A stretch of DNA of 64,000 nt, taken from VXNE01 sp965200505 (GTDB lineage Bacteria; Pseudomonadota; Gammaproteobacteria; Pseudomonadales; Azotimanducaceae). A program made the position numbers and the translations under genes. Every line of letters begins with the position of its first letter. Position 1 is the stretch's first letter. Below the pieces are notes generated by a model, which saw nothing but the letters and a program-made list of their open reading frames with translations, was not told the origin of the DNA and ran no database searches. This document shows positions 49,568 to 57,500 of this stretch, piece after piece. Where the stretch lies: positions 558,001 to 622,000 of the forward strand of contig OZ241343.1 in the NCBI GenBank assembly GCA_965200505.1, in the 5' to 3' direction.

Positions 49568-51004
49568 GTGAGCAATCGCCAGAAGTTCTACATCAACGGC
49601 GCGTGGGTGGCGCCGTCCACCAACGACACCTTGGATGTCATCAATCCGGCCACCGAGGAGCCAATCGACGCCATCGCCCTCGGCGCGCAGGCGGATGTGG
49701 ACGCCGCCGTCGCCGCCGCCAAGGCCGCGTTCGAGACGTTCTCGCAAACGAGCCGTGAGGAGCGCGTCGCCCTCCTCGAGAAGATCATCGAGGCGTTCAA
49801 GGCCCGCCTCGGCGACCTCGCCGGCACCATCAGCGCCGAGATGGGCGCCCCGATGGCGCTCGCCAACGCCGCCCAAGCCCCGGCCGGGCTGGGCCACTTC
49901 ATGACGACGCTGAACATCTTGCGCACTTACGAGTTCGAGGAGGACATCGGCACCTCGCGCGTGGTCAAGGAACCGGCCGGCGTCTGCGGCTTCATCACGC
50001 CGTGGAACTGGCCCATCAACCAAATCTGCTGCAAGGTGGCCCCGGCCCTCGCCGCCGGTTGCACGATGGTGCTGAAACCCTCCGAAGTGGCGCCCTTCAA
50101 CGCCATCATCTTCACGGAGATCTTGGATGAGGCCGGCGTGCCGCCGGGCGTCTTCAACTTGGTGAATGGCGACGGCCCCACCGTCGGCGCCGCCCTCGCC
50201 GCGCATCCGGACATCGACATGATGTCCTTCACCGGCTCCACCCGCGCCGGCATCGACGTGGCGAAGAACGCGGCGCCCACGGTGAAGCGCGTCGCGCAGG
50301 AGCTGGGCGGCAAATCCGCCAACATCATCTTGGACGATGCGGACTTCGCCAAAGCCATCTCGCGGGACGTGTTCGGCATGTGCATGAACTCCGGCCAATC
50401 CTGCAACGCGCCGACGCGGATGCTGGTGCCGCAGTCCCGCATGGACGAGGCGGCCGCCATCGCCACCGCCGCGGCGCGGCAAGTGAAGGTGGGCGACCCC
50501 AACGCCCAAGACACCACCATCGGCCCCGTGGTCTCCGAACGGCAGTTCGAGAAGATCCAGGGCCTCATCGACAAGGGCATCGAGGAAGGCGCCAAGCTGG
50601 AGACCGGCGGCGTGGGGCGGCCGGATGGGTTGAATCGCGGCTACTACGTGAAGCCGACGGTGTTCTCCCACGTCACCAACGACATGACCATCGCGCAGGA
50701 GGAAATCTTCGGCCCGGTGCTCTCGCTCATCGGTTACGAGAACGACGAAGACGCCGTTCGCATCGCCAACGACACCATCTACGGCCTGTCCGGCTACATC
50801 TCCTCGGGCGACCCGGAGCGCGCCAAGGCGTTGGCGCGGCGCATCCGCACCGGCAACGTCCATCTGAACGGCGCCCCGGTGGATCCATCGGCGCCATTCG
50901 GCGGCTACAAGCAGTCTGGCAATGGCCGCGAATGGGGCGGTTACGGGCTGGACGAGTTCCTCGAGGTGAAAGCCATCATGGGCTACAACGCCGCCGCCGG
51001 TTAG
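49568..51004 (+). CDS. NAD(P)-dependent aldehyde dehydrogenase
   Basis: 478 aa, ALDH superfamily. 'FITPWNWPINQICCKVAPALAAGCTMVLKPSEVAPF' is the cofactor-binding segment with catalytic Asn, 'FTGSTRAG' the Rossmann glycine loop, 'QELGGKSANIILDDADF' holds the general base Glu, and 'NSGQSCNAPTRMLVP' the nucleophilic cysteine. 'EEIFGPVLSLIGY' binds the ribose. It oxidises an aldehyde to an acid. The GTG start has GGAGG seven bases upstream. The GST gene follows 32 bases later in the same direction, so the two may jointly detoxify reactive carbonyls. The substrate range is not predictable. Confidence 0.93.
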   Translation: MSNRQKFYINGAWVAPSTNDTLDVINPATEEPIDAIALGAQADVDAAVAAAKAAFETFSQTSREERVALLEKIIEAFKARLGDLAGTISAEMGAPMALANAAQAPAGLGHFMTTLNILRTYEFEEDIGTSRVVKEPAGVCGFITPWNWPINQICCKVAPALAAGCTMVLKPSEVAPFNAIIFTEILDEAGVPPGVFNLVNGDGPTVGAALAAHPDIDMMSFTGSTRAGIDVAKNAAPTVKRVAQELGGKSANIILDDADFAKAISRDVFGMCMNSGQSCNAPTRMLVPQSRMDEAAAIATAAARQVKVGDPNAQDTTIGPVVSERQFEKIQGLIDKGIEEGAKLETGGVGRPDGLNRGYYVKPTVFSHVTNDMTIAQEEIFGPVLSLIGYENDEDAVRIANDTIYGLSGYISSGDPERAKALARRIRTGNVHLNGAPVDPSAPFGGYKQSGNGREWGGYGLDEFLEVKAIMGYNAAAG

Positions 51005-51036
51005 CGGCCATTTGCCTGCACTTGAAGGAGTGAAGA

Positions 51037-51672
51037 ATGAAACTCTACGACAGCCAACTCGCGCCGAACCCCCGCCGGGTGCGCATGTTCATGGCCGAAA
51101 AGGGCGTGACGTGCGAAACCGTTCCGGTGGACATCATCAAGGGCGAGAACCTCGAACCCGATTTTCTCGCCATGAACCCACGCGGGCTGCTGCCCACGCT
51201 GGTGCTGGGCGACGGCACGGTGCTCGACGAATCCGTCGCCATCTGCCGGTACTTTGAGGAGAAGCACCCGGACCCGCCCCTGCTCGGCACAGACCCGGTG
51301 AGCAAGGCGCACATCGAGGCGCGCCAACGCCACATGGAGTTCGATGGCCTGATGGCCGCGGCGGAAGCGTTCCGCAACGCCTTCCCCGGCTTCAAGAACC
51401 GCGGCCTCACGGGCAACACCGGGCCGGTGGACGCCATCCCGGCCTTGGTGGAACGCGGCAAGGGATCGGTGGCGCGCTTCTACGCCCGGCTCGATGAAGA
51501 CCTGGCGAAGTCGCCCTATGTGGCCGGGCATGAGTTCAGCATCGCCGACATCACGGCGCTCTGCGCCGTGGACTTCGCCATCGGCGCCGCCCGCATGCCC
51601 ATCCCGGACGAGTGCGCGAACCTGAAGCGCTGGCACGGGGAAATGTCCGCGCGGCCGAGCGCGAAAGCCTGA
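51037..51672 (+). CDS. Glutathione S-transferase
   Basis: 211 aa, classic length. N-terminal 'MKLYDSQLAPNPRRVRMFMAEKGVTCETVPVDI' (thioredoxin fold), 'NPRGLLPTLVLGDGTVLDESVAICRYFEE' with the cis-Pro and the 'ES' glutathione motif, C-terminal helical domain with 'YVAGHEFSIADITALCAVDFA'. The catalytic residue is probably Ser or Tyr near the start (Tyr4/Ser6). Cytosolic. Good Shine-Dalgarno (GAAGGAG). It is likely an operon partner of the aldehyde dehydrogenase. Unrelated in detail to the longer GST at 45743-46738. Confidence 0.93.
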   Translation: MKLYDSQLAPNPRRVRMFMAEKGVTCETVPVDIIKGENLEPDFLAMNPRGLLPTLVLGDGTVLDESVAICRYFEEKHPDPPLLGTDPVSKAHIEARQRHMEFDGLMAAAEAFRNAFPGFKNRGLTGNTGPVDAIPALVERGKGSVARFYARLDEDLAKSPYVAGHEFSIADITALCAVDFAIGAARMPIPDECANLKRWHGEMSARPSAKA

Positions 51673-51761
51673 AGCTGGCTGGTGGTCGCCGCTCGGCACA
51701 GCGCCGGGCGGCGACCACTGACCATTGCGTCCGTAGCCTCGCTTGGCGCAAAATCCGCCTC

Positions 51762-51851
51762 GGAGAGGTGCCGGAGCTGGTCGAACGGGCCTGACTCGAA
51801 ATCAGGTGTGTCCTTTGGGCACCCAGGGTTCGAATCCCTGCCTCTCCGCCA
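51762..51851 (+). tRNA. tRNA-Ser(CGA)
   Basis: 90 bases with encoded CCA. Acceptor stem GGAGAGG/CCTCTCC, anticodon stem CCTGA/TCAGG around loop CTCGAAA (anticodon CGA, reading UCG), long variable arm GTGTCCTTTGGGCAC typical of class II tRNAs, T stem CAGGG/CCCTG with TTCGAAT loop, discriminator G. All pairs are canonical. Confidence 0.97.
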
Positions 51852-51957
51852 TGTCCAGCCCGAACCGGGTCGAACGCTGCATTGCCGGGCGGCAAGCTCT
51901 ATGGCTGCGCCGTGCGATGCGAAGCGGCTCGGATGGCGACGGTTAACCGAAGTCGCA

Positions 51958-53115
51958 TTACGCTCTCAGTTCGGCCTTCAGCTCGGCGACTCGGGCTTCC
52001 GCTGCTTCCCTTTCCCGTCTTAGCACCGCGGTGCGCCGTTCAGCCGCCTCCCTTTCCCGCCTTCGCGTTGCCGTGCGTTTTTCAGCCGCCTCCCTTTCCC
52101 GCCTTAGCACTGCCGTGCGCGGTTTGGTCCCCTGCCCTTCCCGTCTTGTCGCCTCCCTTTCCCGGTTTATCGCCTCCGTTTCCCGGTTTATCGCCTCCGT
52201 TGTCTGCCTTAGCGCCTCCGTTTCCCGATTTAGCGCCTCCGTTTCCCCTCTTATCGCCTCCGTTTCCCGCTCTAGCGCCGCCGTGAGCCGTTCGGCCGCC
52301 TTGATACGCTGTTCCGATTCGTCGTAGATAAGCAGGTATTCGCCGGCGGCGGGGTCGAAGAAGCGCAGCAGCCCGTCGCGCATGGTGAGTTCCAGCCCCA
52401 GCGCCGCGCTGGGCAGGCGGCCGGCGGCGTTGGGGTGTATCGGCGCGTACCCATCGTCGTGCAACCGGTAGCCGACCAGCAAGCCACCCGGCGGCAAAAC
52501 CGCGTCGTCGGGCAGGCGGGTGCCGGTCTCGTCGAACAGCCAATACTCCCGCACCCCCAACCGCCGGTAGAGAACACGCTTGTCCACCGCGCCCGAACGC
52601 CCATTGGCCGGCGACAAATCATCCAGCACGAAGTCTGGCGTTGGCTCCTCCCACAGCTTGTACCAGTCGCGATCCTCGCGATCCTCCGCCGCCAACGCCA
52701 CGAACAGGTCCGGCGACACCATCTTGCCCGGGCAACCCTCCACATAGGGCATCGAGAGGTCCACGGCCACCATCCCGCGGCCGAGGTAGTGGGACTGCAG
52801 CACCGTCCCGTAGGCGAGCATCCGCCGCACATACCTATGTGTCTTCGGCCCCCAGTCCTCAATCAGGTAGCCATCTGGATCCAAGACGAAGGGCGGCATC
52901 GGCCGGTAGTCCCACGGCTCGGGCACCGCGGAACCGAAGTGCAGCAGGTCGCCTTTGATCCGGTCCGCGATCATGCGGAAATCGGCCGGAGAGCCTTCCC
53001 ACTCTTTGTGTGCGAGGGGCATCTCCTCAGGCACCGCGGGCGCGGCTTGGGGCTGTGTGACCATGCTCGGAACGATACCACCGTTCAGGGGCTCAGCGGC
53101 GGTCGCGCCCATCAA
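51958..53115 (-). CDS. Uma2-family (DUF820) endonuclease-like protein with coiled-coil tail
   Basis: 385 aa. Residues 75-230 form the Uma2 PD-(D/E)xK-like core: 'SPDLFVALAAEDREDRDWYKLWEEPTPDFVLDDLSP', then 'KRVLYRRLGVREYWLFDETG'. The usual catalytic Glu in 'xDFVLEDLSP' is Asp here. The last 130 residues are a highly charged coiled coil built from 'RETEA' heptads and 'REREAAExRTA' units. Function unknown; Uma2 genes expand in many bacteria and may nick DNA or be transposon-linked. The start at 53115 keeps 'MMGATAAEPLNGGIVPSM', which matches the paralogue's N-terminus. The two genes lie head to tail, ten bases apart. Confidence 0.8.
   Translation of the reverse strand: MMGATAAEPLNGGIVPSMVTQPQAAPAVPEEMPLAHKEWEGSPADFRMIADRIKGDLLHFGSAVPEPWDYRPMPPFVLDPDGYLIEDWGPKTHRYVRRMLAYGTVLQSHYLGRGMVAVDLSMPYVEGCPGKMVSPDLFVALAAEDREDRDWYKLWEEPTPDFVLDDLSPANGRSGAVDKRVLYRRLGVREYWLFDETGTRLPDDAVLPPGGLLVGYRLHDDGYAPIHPNAAGRLPSAALGLELTMRDGLLRFFDPAAGEYLLIYDESEQRIKAAERLTAALERETEAIRGETEALNRETEALRQTTEAINRETEAINREREATRREGQGTKPRTAVLRREREAAEKRTATRRREREAAERRTAVLRREREAAEARVAELKAELRA
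52149..52274. repeat. Six tandem 21-base units in the Uma2 coiled-coil tail
   Basis: Six consecutive 21-base units (starting 52149, 52170, 52191, 52212, 52233, 52254) vary around GCGCCTCCGTTTCCCGATTTA. Each encodes one heptad of the form (I/L)NRETEA on the minus strand. The length is a multiple of three, so copy-number change would not shift frame. Adjacent 42-base units (51990-52140) form a second repeat type. Confidence 0.9.
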
Positions 53116-53124
53116 TGGCGGCGG

Positions 53125-54342
53125 TCAATCGGCGCCGGGTTGCGCTCTCAGTTTGGCCTCCAACTCGGCGATTCGGGCCTGTGCCACCTCCTTTTCCCTT
53201 CTTTCTGCCTCCTTTTGCCTTCTTTCGCTCTCCTTTTGCCTTCTTTCCGCGGCCGCACGCCGCTCAGCCGCCTCCCTTTCCCGTGCTTCCGCCATCGCAC
53301 ACCGTTCAGCCACCGTCGCGCGCAGTTCGGCCGCCTCCCTTCCCCGTCTTTCCGCCATCGCAAACCGTTCCGATTCCTCGAGGATGCGCAAGTACTCGCC
53401 GGTGGCAGGGTTGAAGAAGCGCAGCAGCCCGTCGCGGGCGGCGAGTTCCAAACCAAGCACTTCGCTGGGCAGGCGGCCTGCGGCGTTGGCACGTATGCGC
53501 ATGTACCGTTTGCCTCGCAGCCGGTAGCCGACCAGCACCTCGCGCAGCCGCGCGCCCGATCCATCGCGCAGGCGGATGCCAGTCTCGTCGAACAGCCAGT
53601 ACTCCCGCACACCGAGGCGCCGGTACAGCCGGTGCTTTTTCACTGCATCCAAGCGCCAAGTGGAAGGCGACAGGTCCTCCAGCACGAAGTCCGGCACCGG
53701 CTCCTTCCACAGCTTGAAGGAGTCGCGCCCCTCGCGCTCCTCCGCCACCAGCGCCACCAACAGGTCCGGCCTCACCGCCTTGCCGGGGCTGCCCTCCACA
53801 TACGGCATCGTGATGTCCACGCCCACCATGCCGCCGCGGCCGCTGTAGTGGAGCTGCAGCACCGTACCGTAGGCGAGCATCCGCTTCGCATGCCTGTCGT
53901 TCATCGGCCGGGCGTCCTCGATCAGGTAGCCGTCTTCGTCCAGGACGAAGGGCGGCACCGGCCGGTAGTCCCACGGCTCGGGCGTCGCTGCGCCAAAGGG
54001 CAGCAGGTCGCCGTTGATCCGGTCCAACACCATGCGCCATGCGGGCGGGGAGGTTTCGGGCGCCTTGCTTGCGAGGGGCGTGGGGTCGCGTTCCTCTCTT
54101 CTTGCGCGGGTTGCCCGGGGCACCCCCTCGCGCTGCTCCCTTCTTGCGAGGGGTACACCCTCGCGCTGCTCCCTTCCTGCGAGGGCTGCGCCCTCGCGCT
54201 CCCCGGCTGAGGGCTCCCTTCCTGCGAGCGGCACACCGGCACGCGCCGCGGCCGGTGAGGGGGCGGTTTCGGTTTGGGGCTGCGTGGCCATGCTTGGAAC
54301 GATACCACCGTTCGCGCGCTCGGTGAGGGTTGCGTCCATCAT
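53125..54342 (-). CDS. Uma2-family endonuclease-like protein, paralogue with N-terminal repeat arm
   Basis: 405 aa from the ATG at 54342. The core matches the neighbouring protein closely: 'PEPWDYRPVPPFVLDEDGYLIEDARP', 'VRPDLLVALVAEEREGRDSFKLWKEPVPDFVLEDLSP' (with the canonical Glu), 'HRLYRRLGVREYWLFDETG'. It ends in a coiled coil of 'REREAAERRAAAERRQKESERRQKEAERREK' type. Between the shared N-terminus ('NGGIVPSM') and the core it has an extra basic arm of 11-residue units 'GREQREGVPLA'. Tandem duplication explains the pair. Role unknown. Confidence 0.8.
   Translation of the reverse strand: MMDATLTERANGGIVPSMATQPQTETAPSPAAARAGVPLAGREPSAGEREGAALAGREQREGVPLARREQREGVPRATRARREERDPTPLASKAPETSPPAWRMVLDRINGDLLPFGAATPEPWDYRPVPPFVLDEDGYLIEDARPMNDRHAKRMLAYGTVLQLHYSGRGGMVGVDITMPYVEGSPGKAVRPDLLVALVAEEREGRDSFKLWKEPVPDFVLEDLSPSTWRLDAVKKHRLYRRLGVREYWLFDETGIRLRDGSGARLREVLVGYRLRGKRYMRIRANAAGRLPSEVLGLELAARDGLLRFFNPATGEYLRILEESERFAMAERRGREAAELRATVAERCAMAEAREREAAERRAAAERRQKESERRQKEAERREKEVAQARIAELEAKLRAQPGAD
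54125..54223. repeat. Three tandem 33-base units in the second Uma2 gene
   Basis: Units begin at 54125, 54158 and 54191 with the shared string CCCTCGCGCTGCTCCCTTC (the third is degraded after CCCTCGCGCT). They encode the arm's 11-residue 'REQREGVPLAR' repeats. The paralogue next door lacks them, so they expanded after duplication. Confidence 0.85.
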
Positions 54343-54428
54343 GGCGAAGTGGCCAGCGCGTGTCTGCCAGCCATGTCGCAAATTACGGTGGCCGATCTCC
54401 CACAAATCCCGCTCGATTGGCGGTGCCC

Positions 54429-55124
54429 TCAGCACAGTTGCCGAACCAAGTCTCGGTAGTCCTCGGCGCGGATGTCGAAGGCGTCGGTGGGGCCGCGGCT
54501 GCCGGCCTCCTCGAGCTTGGGTTTGACGTAGGCGGTTCGCAGCCCCGCCCTCGCGGCGGCAGCGAGGTCCGGCGGATGCACGGCCACCATCATCGTCTCG
54601 GCCGGCTCGGCGCCCAAGAGCCGCGCCGCGGTTTGGTACGCCTCCGCGTCTGGCTTGTAGCGGCCCAAGAACTCGCAGGAGAGATAGGCGTCCCAGTCGA
54701 TGCCGGCGAACTTGGAGCTATCGACCACGATGGCGAGCGACAGCACCGTCAGGATCGAGACGACATAGCGTTCGCGCAGCCGCTTGAGCGCATCGGGCAC
54801 GTCCTCCCAGACGCCCATGCGATGCCAACCGCGATTGAGCGCGTCGCGGTCGTCGGCGTCCAGCGCCAAGGCGGGGAACTGCTCGGCGAGCTCATCGAGC
54901 ACGGCGCGGTGAATCTGATCCGCGTTCTGCCACGGCCGGGCGCCCGAGCGAACCTCGCCCAGTTGCTCGAACATGCGCCGCCGCCAAGTGAACGCGAACT
55001 CGGCGTCGTCCACCGTCACGCCACGCTCCTGTGCCAGCTTCCGCACCGCGCTTCGCGTGGCCGTCTGCCAATCGAAAATGCTGCCGCCGACATCGAACGT
55101 CAGCGCCTTGATTCCCTCGATCAT
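54429..55124 (-). CDS. HAD-superfamily hydrolase, L-2-haloacid dehalogenase-like
   Basis: 231 aa. 'IKALTFDVGGSIFDW' carries the nucleophilic Asp11 (family pattern FDVFGTLFDW). The cap domain is helical ('TWRRRMFEQLGEVRSG'). 'YVVSILTVLSLAIVV' is the motif II position, but the Ser-Asn of true dehalogenases is not evident there. Lys in 'LGRYKPDAEAYQTAARLLG' is motif III, and 'MMVAVHPPDLAAAARAGLRTAYV' is motif IV in dehalogenase style. With motif II altered it may be a phosphatase. GGGAGG four bases from the ATG. The next minus-strand gene (DgcA-like) is 71 bases upstream. Confidence 0.83.
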   Translation of the reverse strand: MIEGIKALTFDVGGSIFDWQTATRSAVRKLAQERGVTVDDAEFAFTWRRRMFEQLGEVRSGARPWQNADQIHRAVLDELAEQFPALALDADDRDALNRGWHRMGVWEDVPDALKRLRERYVVSILTVLSLAIVVDSSKFAGIDWDAYLSCEFLGRYKPDAEAYQTAARLLGAEPAETMMVAVHPPDLAAAARAGLRTAYVKPKLEEAGSRGPTDAFDIRAEDYRDLVRQLC

Positions 55125-55195
55125 GTTGCCTCCCCCGCGGCCGCCCCGTTGCCGCACCGCTCAACCAGTGCAGGATAGCGCAGCGGCGCCGTGGC

Positions 55196-56284
55196 TCACT
55201 CCGGTTGGCCCCAGCCGCCGCGGGGCGGGAACGCCACCGTCTGCCCGGCGTAGCGCAAGCCGTGCGGACGATCCTTGGCCAACAGCAGCGGGCCGTCCAA
55301 ATCCACGAAGCGGGCGCCGCTCGCCAACAGCAGTGCCGGCGCCATGGCCAGCGACGTGGCGACCATGCAACCCACCATCACCCCGAAGCCGTGCTGCCGG
55401 GCGCGGCCCGCGAGGGCCAACGCCTGTGTGAGGCCGCCGGCTTTGTCCAGCTTGATGTTCAGCAGGGCGTACTTGGCCTTGAGGCGAGCCAACCCCGCAT
55501 CCCCGCCGGCGTCATCCTGCCGGGCGTTGGCGGTGGGCACCTCGAAGCCGCCGTGGCAGCTCTCGTCGGCACCCAAGGGCACTGGCGATTCGTAGCCGAT
55601 GAGGGCGTCGTCGGCATCCGCCGGCAGCGGTTGCTCGATGAGTTCCACGCCGAGTTCAGCGGCCACCGGCGCCACCGCCTGCAGCGTCGGCAGCGTCCAA
55701 CCCTCGTTCACGTCCACGATGAGCCGCGCCGCCGGCGCCCCTCGTCGCACCGCCCGCAAGCGCTCGATGTCCTCGGCCGCGGCACCGCCCAACTTCACTT
55801 TGATGAGATGCCGCCAAGCGTGGCGCCGGGCCGCGTCGCGCATCGCCGGCGCACTGTCCAAACCGATGGTGTAGGCCGTCACATGAGATGCCGGCACCGC
55901 CAAACCGGCCAGCGCCCACACCGGCCGGCCGCTGCGCTTCGCCGCCAAATCCCACAGGGCGCAATCCACCGCGTTGCGCGCCGCCCCCGCCGGCAGCGCC
56001 CCCAATAGCTCCGTGTGGGTGGGCAGCCGGCCGGTGTTCGCACTGGCCGGCCCACCCCCGCTTGGCGCCGCCACGCCGTACCGAACGGCCAAGGCATCGA
56101 TCGCAGCCACCACGCCACGCACGGTCTCGCCATAGCGCGGATACGGCACACACTCGCCCAAGCCCGTGAACGCCCCATCGCTCACCGTCGCCAACACCAC
56201 ATCCGCTTGCGTCTTGGCGCCGCGCGAGATAGCGAAGGCACTGGCCAGCGGCCAAGATTCGACGTGTGCCGTCAGTGCGGCCAA
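55196..56284 (-). CDS. dgcA: Enolase-superfamily epimerase, N-acetyl-D-Glu racemase DgcA-like
   Basis: 362 aa muconate-lactonising/dipeptide-epimerase type. 'AFAISRGAKTQADVVLATVSDGAFTGLGECVPYPRYGETV' is the DgcA-type capping region. The barrel has 'LIKVKLG' (K-x-K base), metal ligands in 'LIVDVNEGW', 'LIEQPLP' and 'PLGADES', and the second base in 'NIKLDKAGGLTQALALAGRA'. DgcA acts with DgcN in D-glutamate/N-acetyl-D-glutamate turnover; no dgcN neighbour is present, so an Ala-Glu type epimerase is also possible. The start is a TTG with the family-like N-terminus. A short acidic insert near 'QDDAGGDAGLARLKAKY' is unusual. Divergent from pyrD. Confidence 0.82.
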   Translation of the reverse strand: MAALTAHVESWPLASAFAISRGAKTQADVVLATVSDGAFTGLGECVPYPRYGETVRGVVAAIDALAVRYGVAAPSGGGPASANTGRLPTHTELLGALPAGAARNAVDCALWDLAAKRSGRPVWALAGLAVPASHVTAYTIGLDSAPAMRDAARRHAWRHLIKVKLGGAAAEDIERLRAVRRGAPAARLIVDVNEGWTLPTLQAVAPVAAELGVELIEQPLPADADDALIGYESPVPLGADESCHGGFEVPTANARQDDAGGDAGLARLKAKYALLNIKLDKAGGLTQALALAGRARQHGFGVMVGCMVATSLAMAPALLLASGARFVDLDGPLLLAKDRPHGLRYAGQTVAFPPRGGWGQPE

Positions 56285-56392
56285 AGGGCCGCTCCGCCAG
56301 CCGCCAAGAACGCGCGGCCCAACCGCCCAGCTGGGCCGGGATGGCGAGGCTTAACGGCTATCATCCCCTGCTCCCGCCAAAACCATGCTGCC

Positions 56393-57463
56393 GTGTACCC
56401 GCTGCTGCGCCATCTGCTGTTCGCGCTGCCCCCGGAGGCCGCCCATCGGCTGGCCGTGGCGGCCATGGCGGCCTGGGGCGCCGCAATCCCGCCACGCGAG
56501 GCGCCAGGCGCGGCCGTCAACCTCATGGGCATCTCGTTTCCGAACCGCATCGGGCTTGCGGCCGGGCTGGACAAGGACGCGCTGGCGCCACGCGGCTTCG
56601 CCAACTTGGGCTTCGGTTTCGTGGAAGTGGGCACCGTGACGCCCCGGCCGCAATTTGGCAACCCCCGCCCGCGCTTGTTCCGCTCCCTCGACGACCAAGC
56701 GCTCATCAACCGCCTCGGCTTCAACGGCGCCGGCGTCGAAGCCATGCGCGAGCGTTTGGCTCGGCTGCGGCGCCGCGGGGCGCTGCCCGCCGTGTTGGGT
56801 GTGAACATCGGCAAGAACCAAGACACCCCGATGGCCCGCGCCGCCGAGGATTACCTCCATTGCCTGCGCCGAGTGTACCCACACGCAGACTATGTGACGT
56901 TGAACCTCTCCTCCCCGAACACCCCGGGCTTGCGCTCGCTGCAAACCACTGAACGGGCCACCTCGTTGCTGGGCGCGTTGGTCACGGAGCGAGACGCCCT
57001 CGCCGCGGCCAGCCAACGCCATGTGCCGCTGCTGGCGAAAGTGTCCCCGGACCTCGACGCCAACGGCTTGCGCGAAGCCGCCACCGTGCTCAAGAACACG
57101 GGCTTGGATGGCGTCATTGCGACCAACTCCAGCACCACCCGCCCGGCCTCGCTGCAGGCCGCCTTCGCCGCCCAAGCAGGCGGCTTGAGCGGCCCCCCCC
57201 TGTTCGCGCTCGCCGTGCGGGCCGTGCGGGATTGGCGCGACGCGCTGGGCCCCGAGTTCCCGATCATCGGCGTCGGCGGCATCCATGATGGCCAAACGGC
57301 ACAAGCCATGTTCGACGCCGGGGCGAACCTGCTGCAGGTTTACACCGGCCTGGTGTTCAAGGGGCCGGGGCTCGTGCGTACACTCCGCGCAGTGGCCCGC
57401 GGCATCCCCGCCGGCGCTGCCCAACCTCCCCCGCAACTGGATTGCGGCGTGACAAACCGTTAA
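56393..57463 (+). CDS. pyrD: Dihydroorotate dehydrogenase (quinone), class 2
   Basis: 356 aa FMN enzyme, oxidising dihydroorotate to orotate with ubiquinone in pyrimidine synthesis at the inner membrane. The N-terminal amphipathic arm 'VYPLLRHLLFALPPEAAHRLAVAAM' is the class 2 membrane-association domain. 'NRIGLAAGLDKDA' binds FMN, 'LNLSSPNTPGLRSLQ' holds the catalytic Ser, 'VIATNSSTTRP' and 'GVGGIHDGQTAQAMFDAGANLLQVYTGLVFKGP' complete the site. The GTG at 56393 is used because it begins that arm; the longer frame upstream is basic low-complexity. Divergent from dgcA. Confidence 0.96.
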   Translation: MYPLLRHLLFALPPEAAHRLAVAAMAAWGAAIPPREAPGAAVNLMGISFPNRIGLAAGLDKDALAPRGFANLGFGFVEVGTVTPRPQFGNPRPRLFRSLDDQALINRLGFNGAGVEAMRERLARLRRRGALPAVLGVNIGKNQDTPMARAAEDYLHCLRRVYPHADYVTLNLSSPNTPGLRSLQTTERATSLLGALVTERDALAAASQRHVPLLAKVSPDLDANGLREAATVLKNTGLDGVIATNSSTTRPASLQAAFAAQAGGLSGPPLFALAVRAVRDWRDALGPEFPIIGVGGIHDGQTAQAMFDAGANLLQVYTGLVFKGPGLVRTLRAVARGIPAGAAQPPPQLDCGVTNR

Positions 57464-57500
57464 GTTTCGCCCTTGGCGTCGATGACGGGGGGCAGGCACG

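Noticed and set aside
52149..52274. Possible CRISPR array (regular 21-base units)
   Set aside because: Units are contiguous without spacers and encode coiled-coil heptads in frame.
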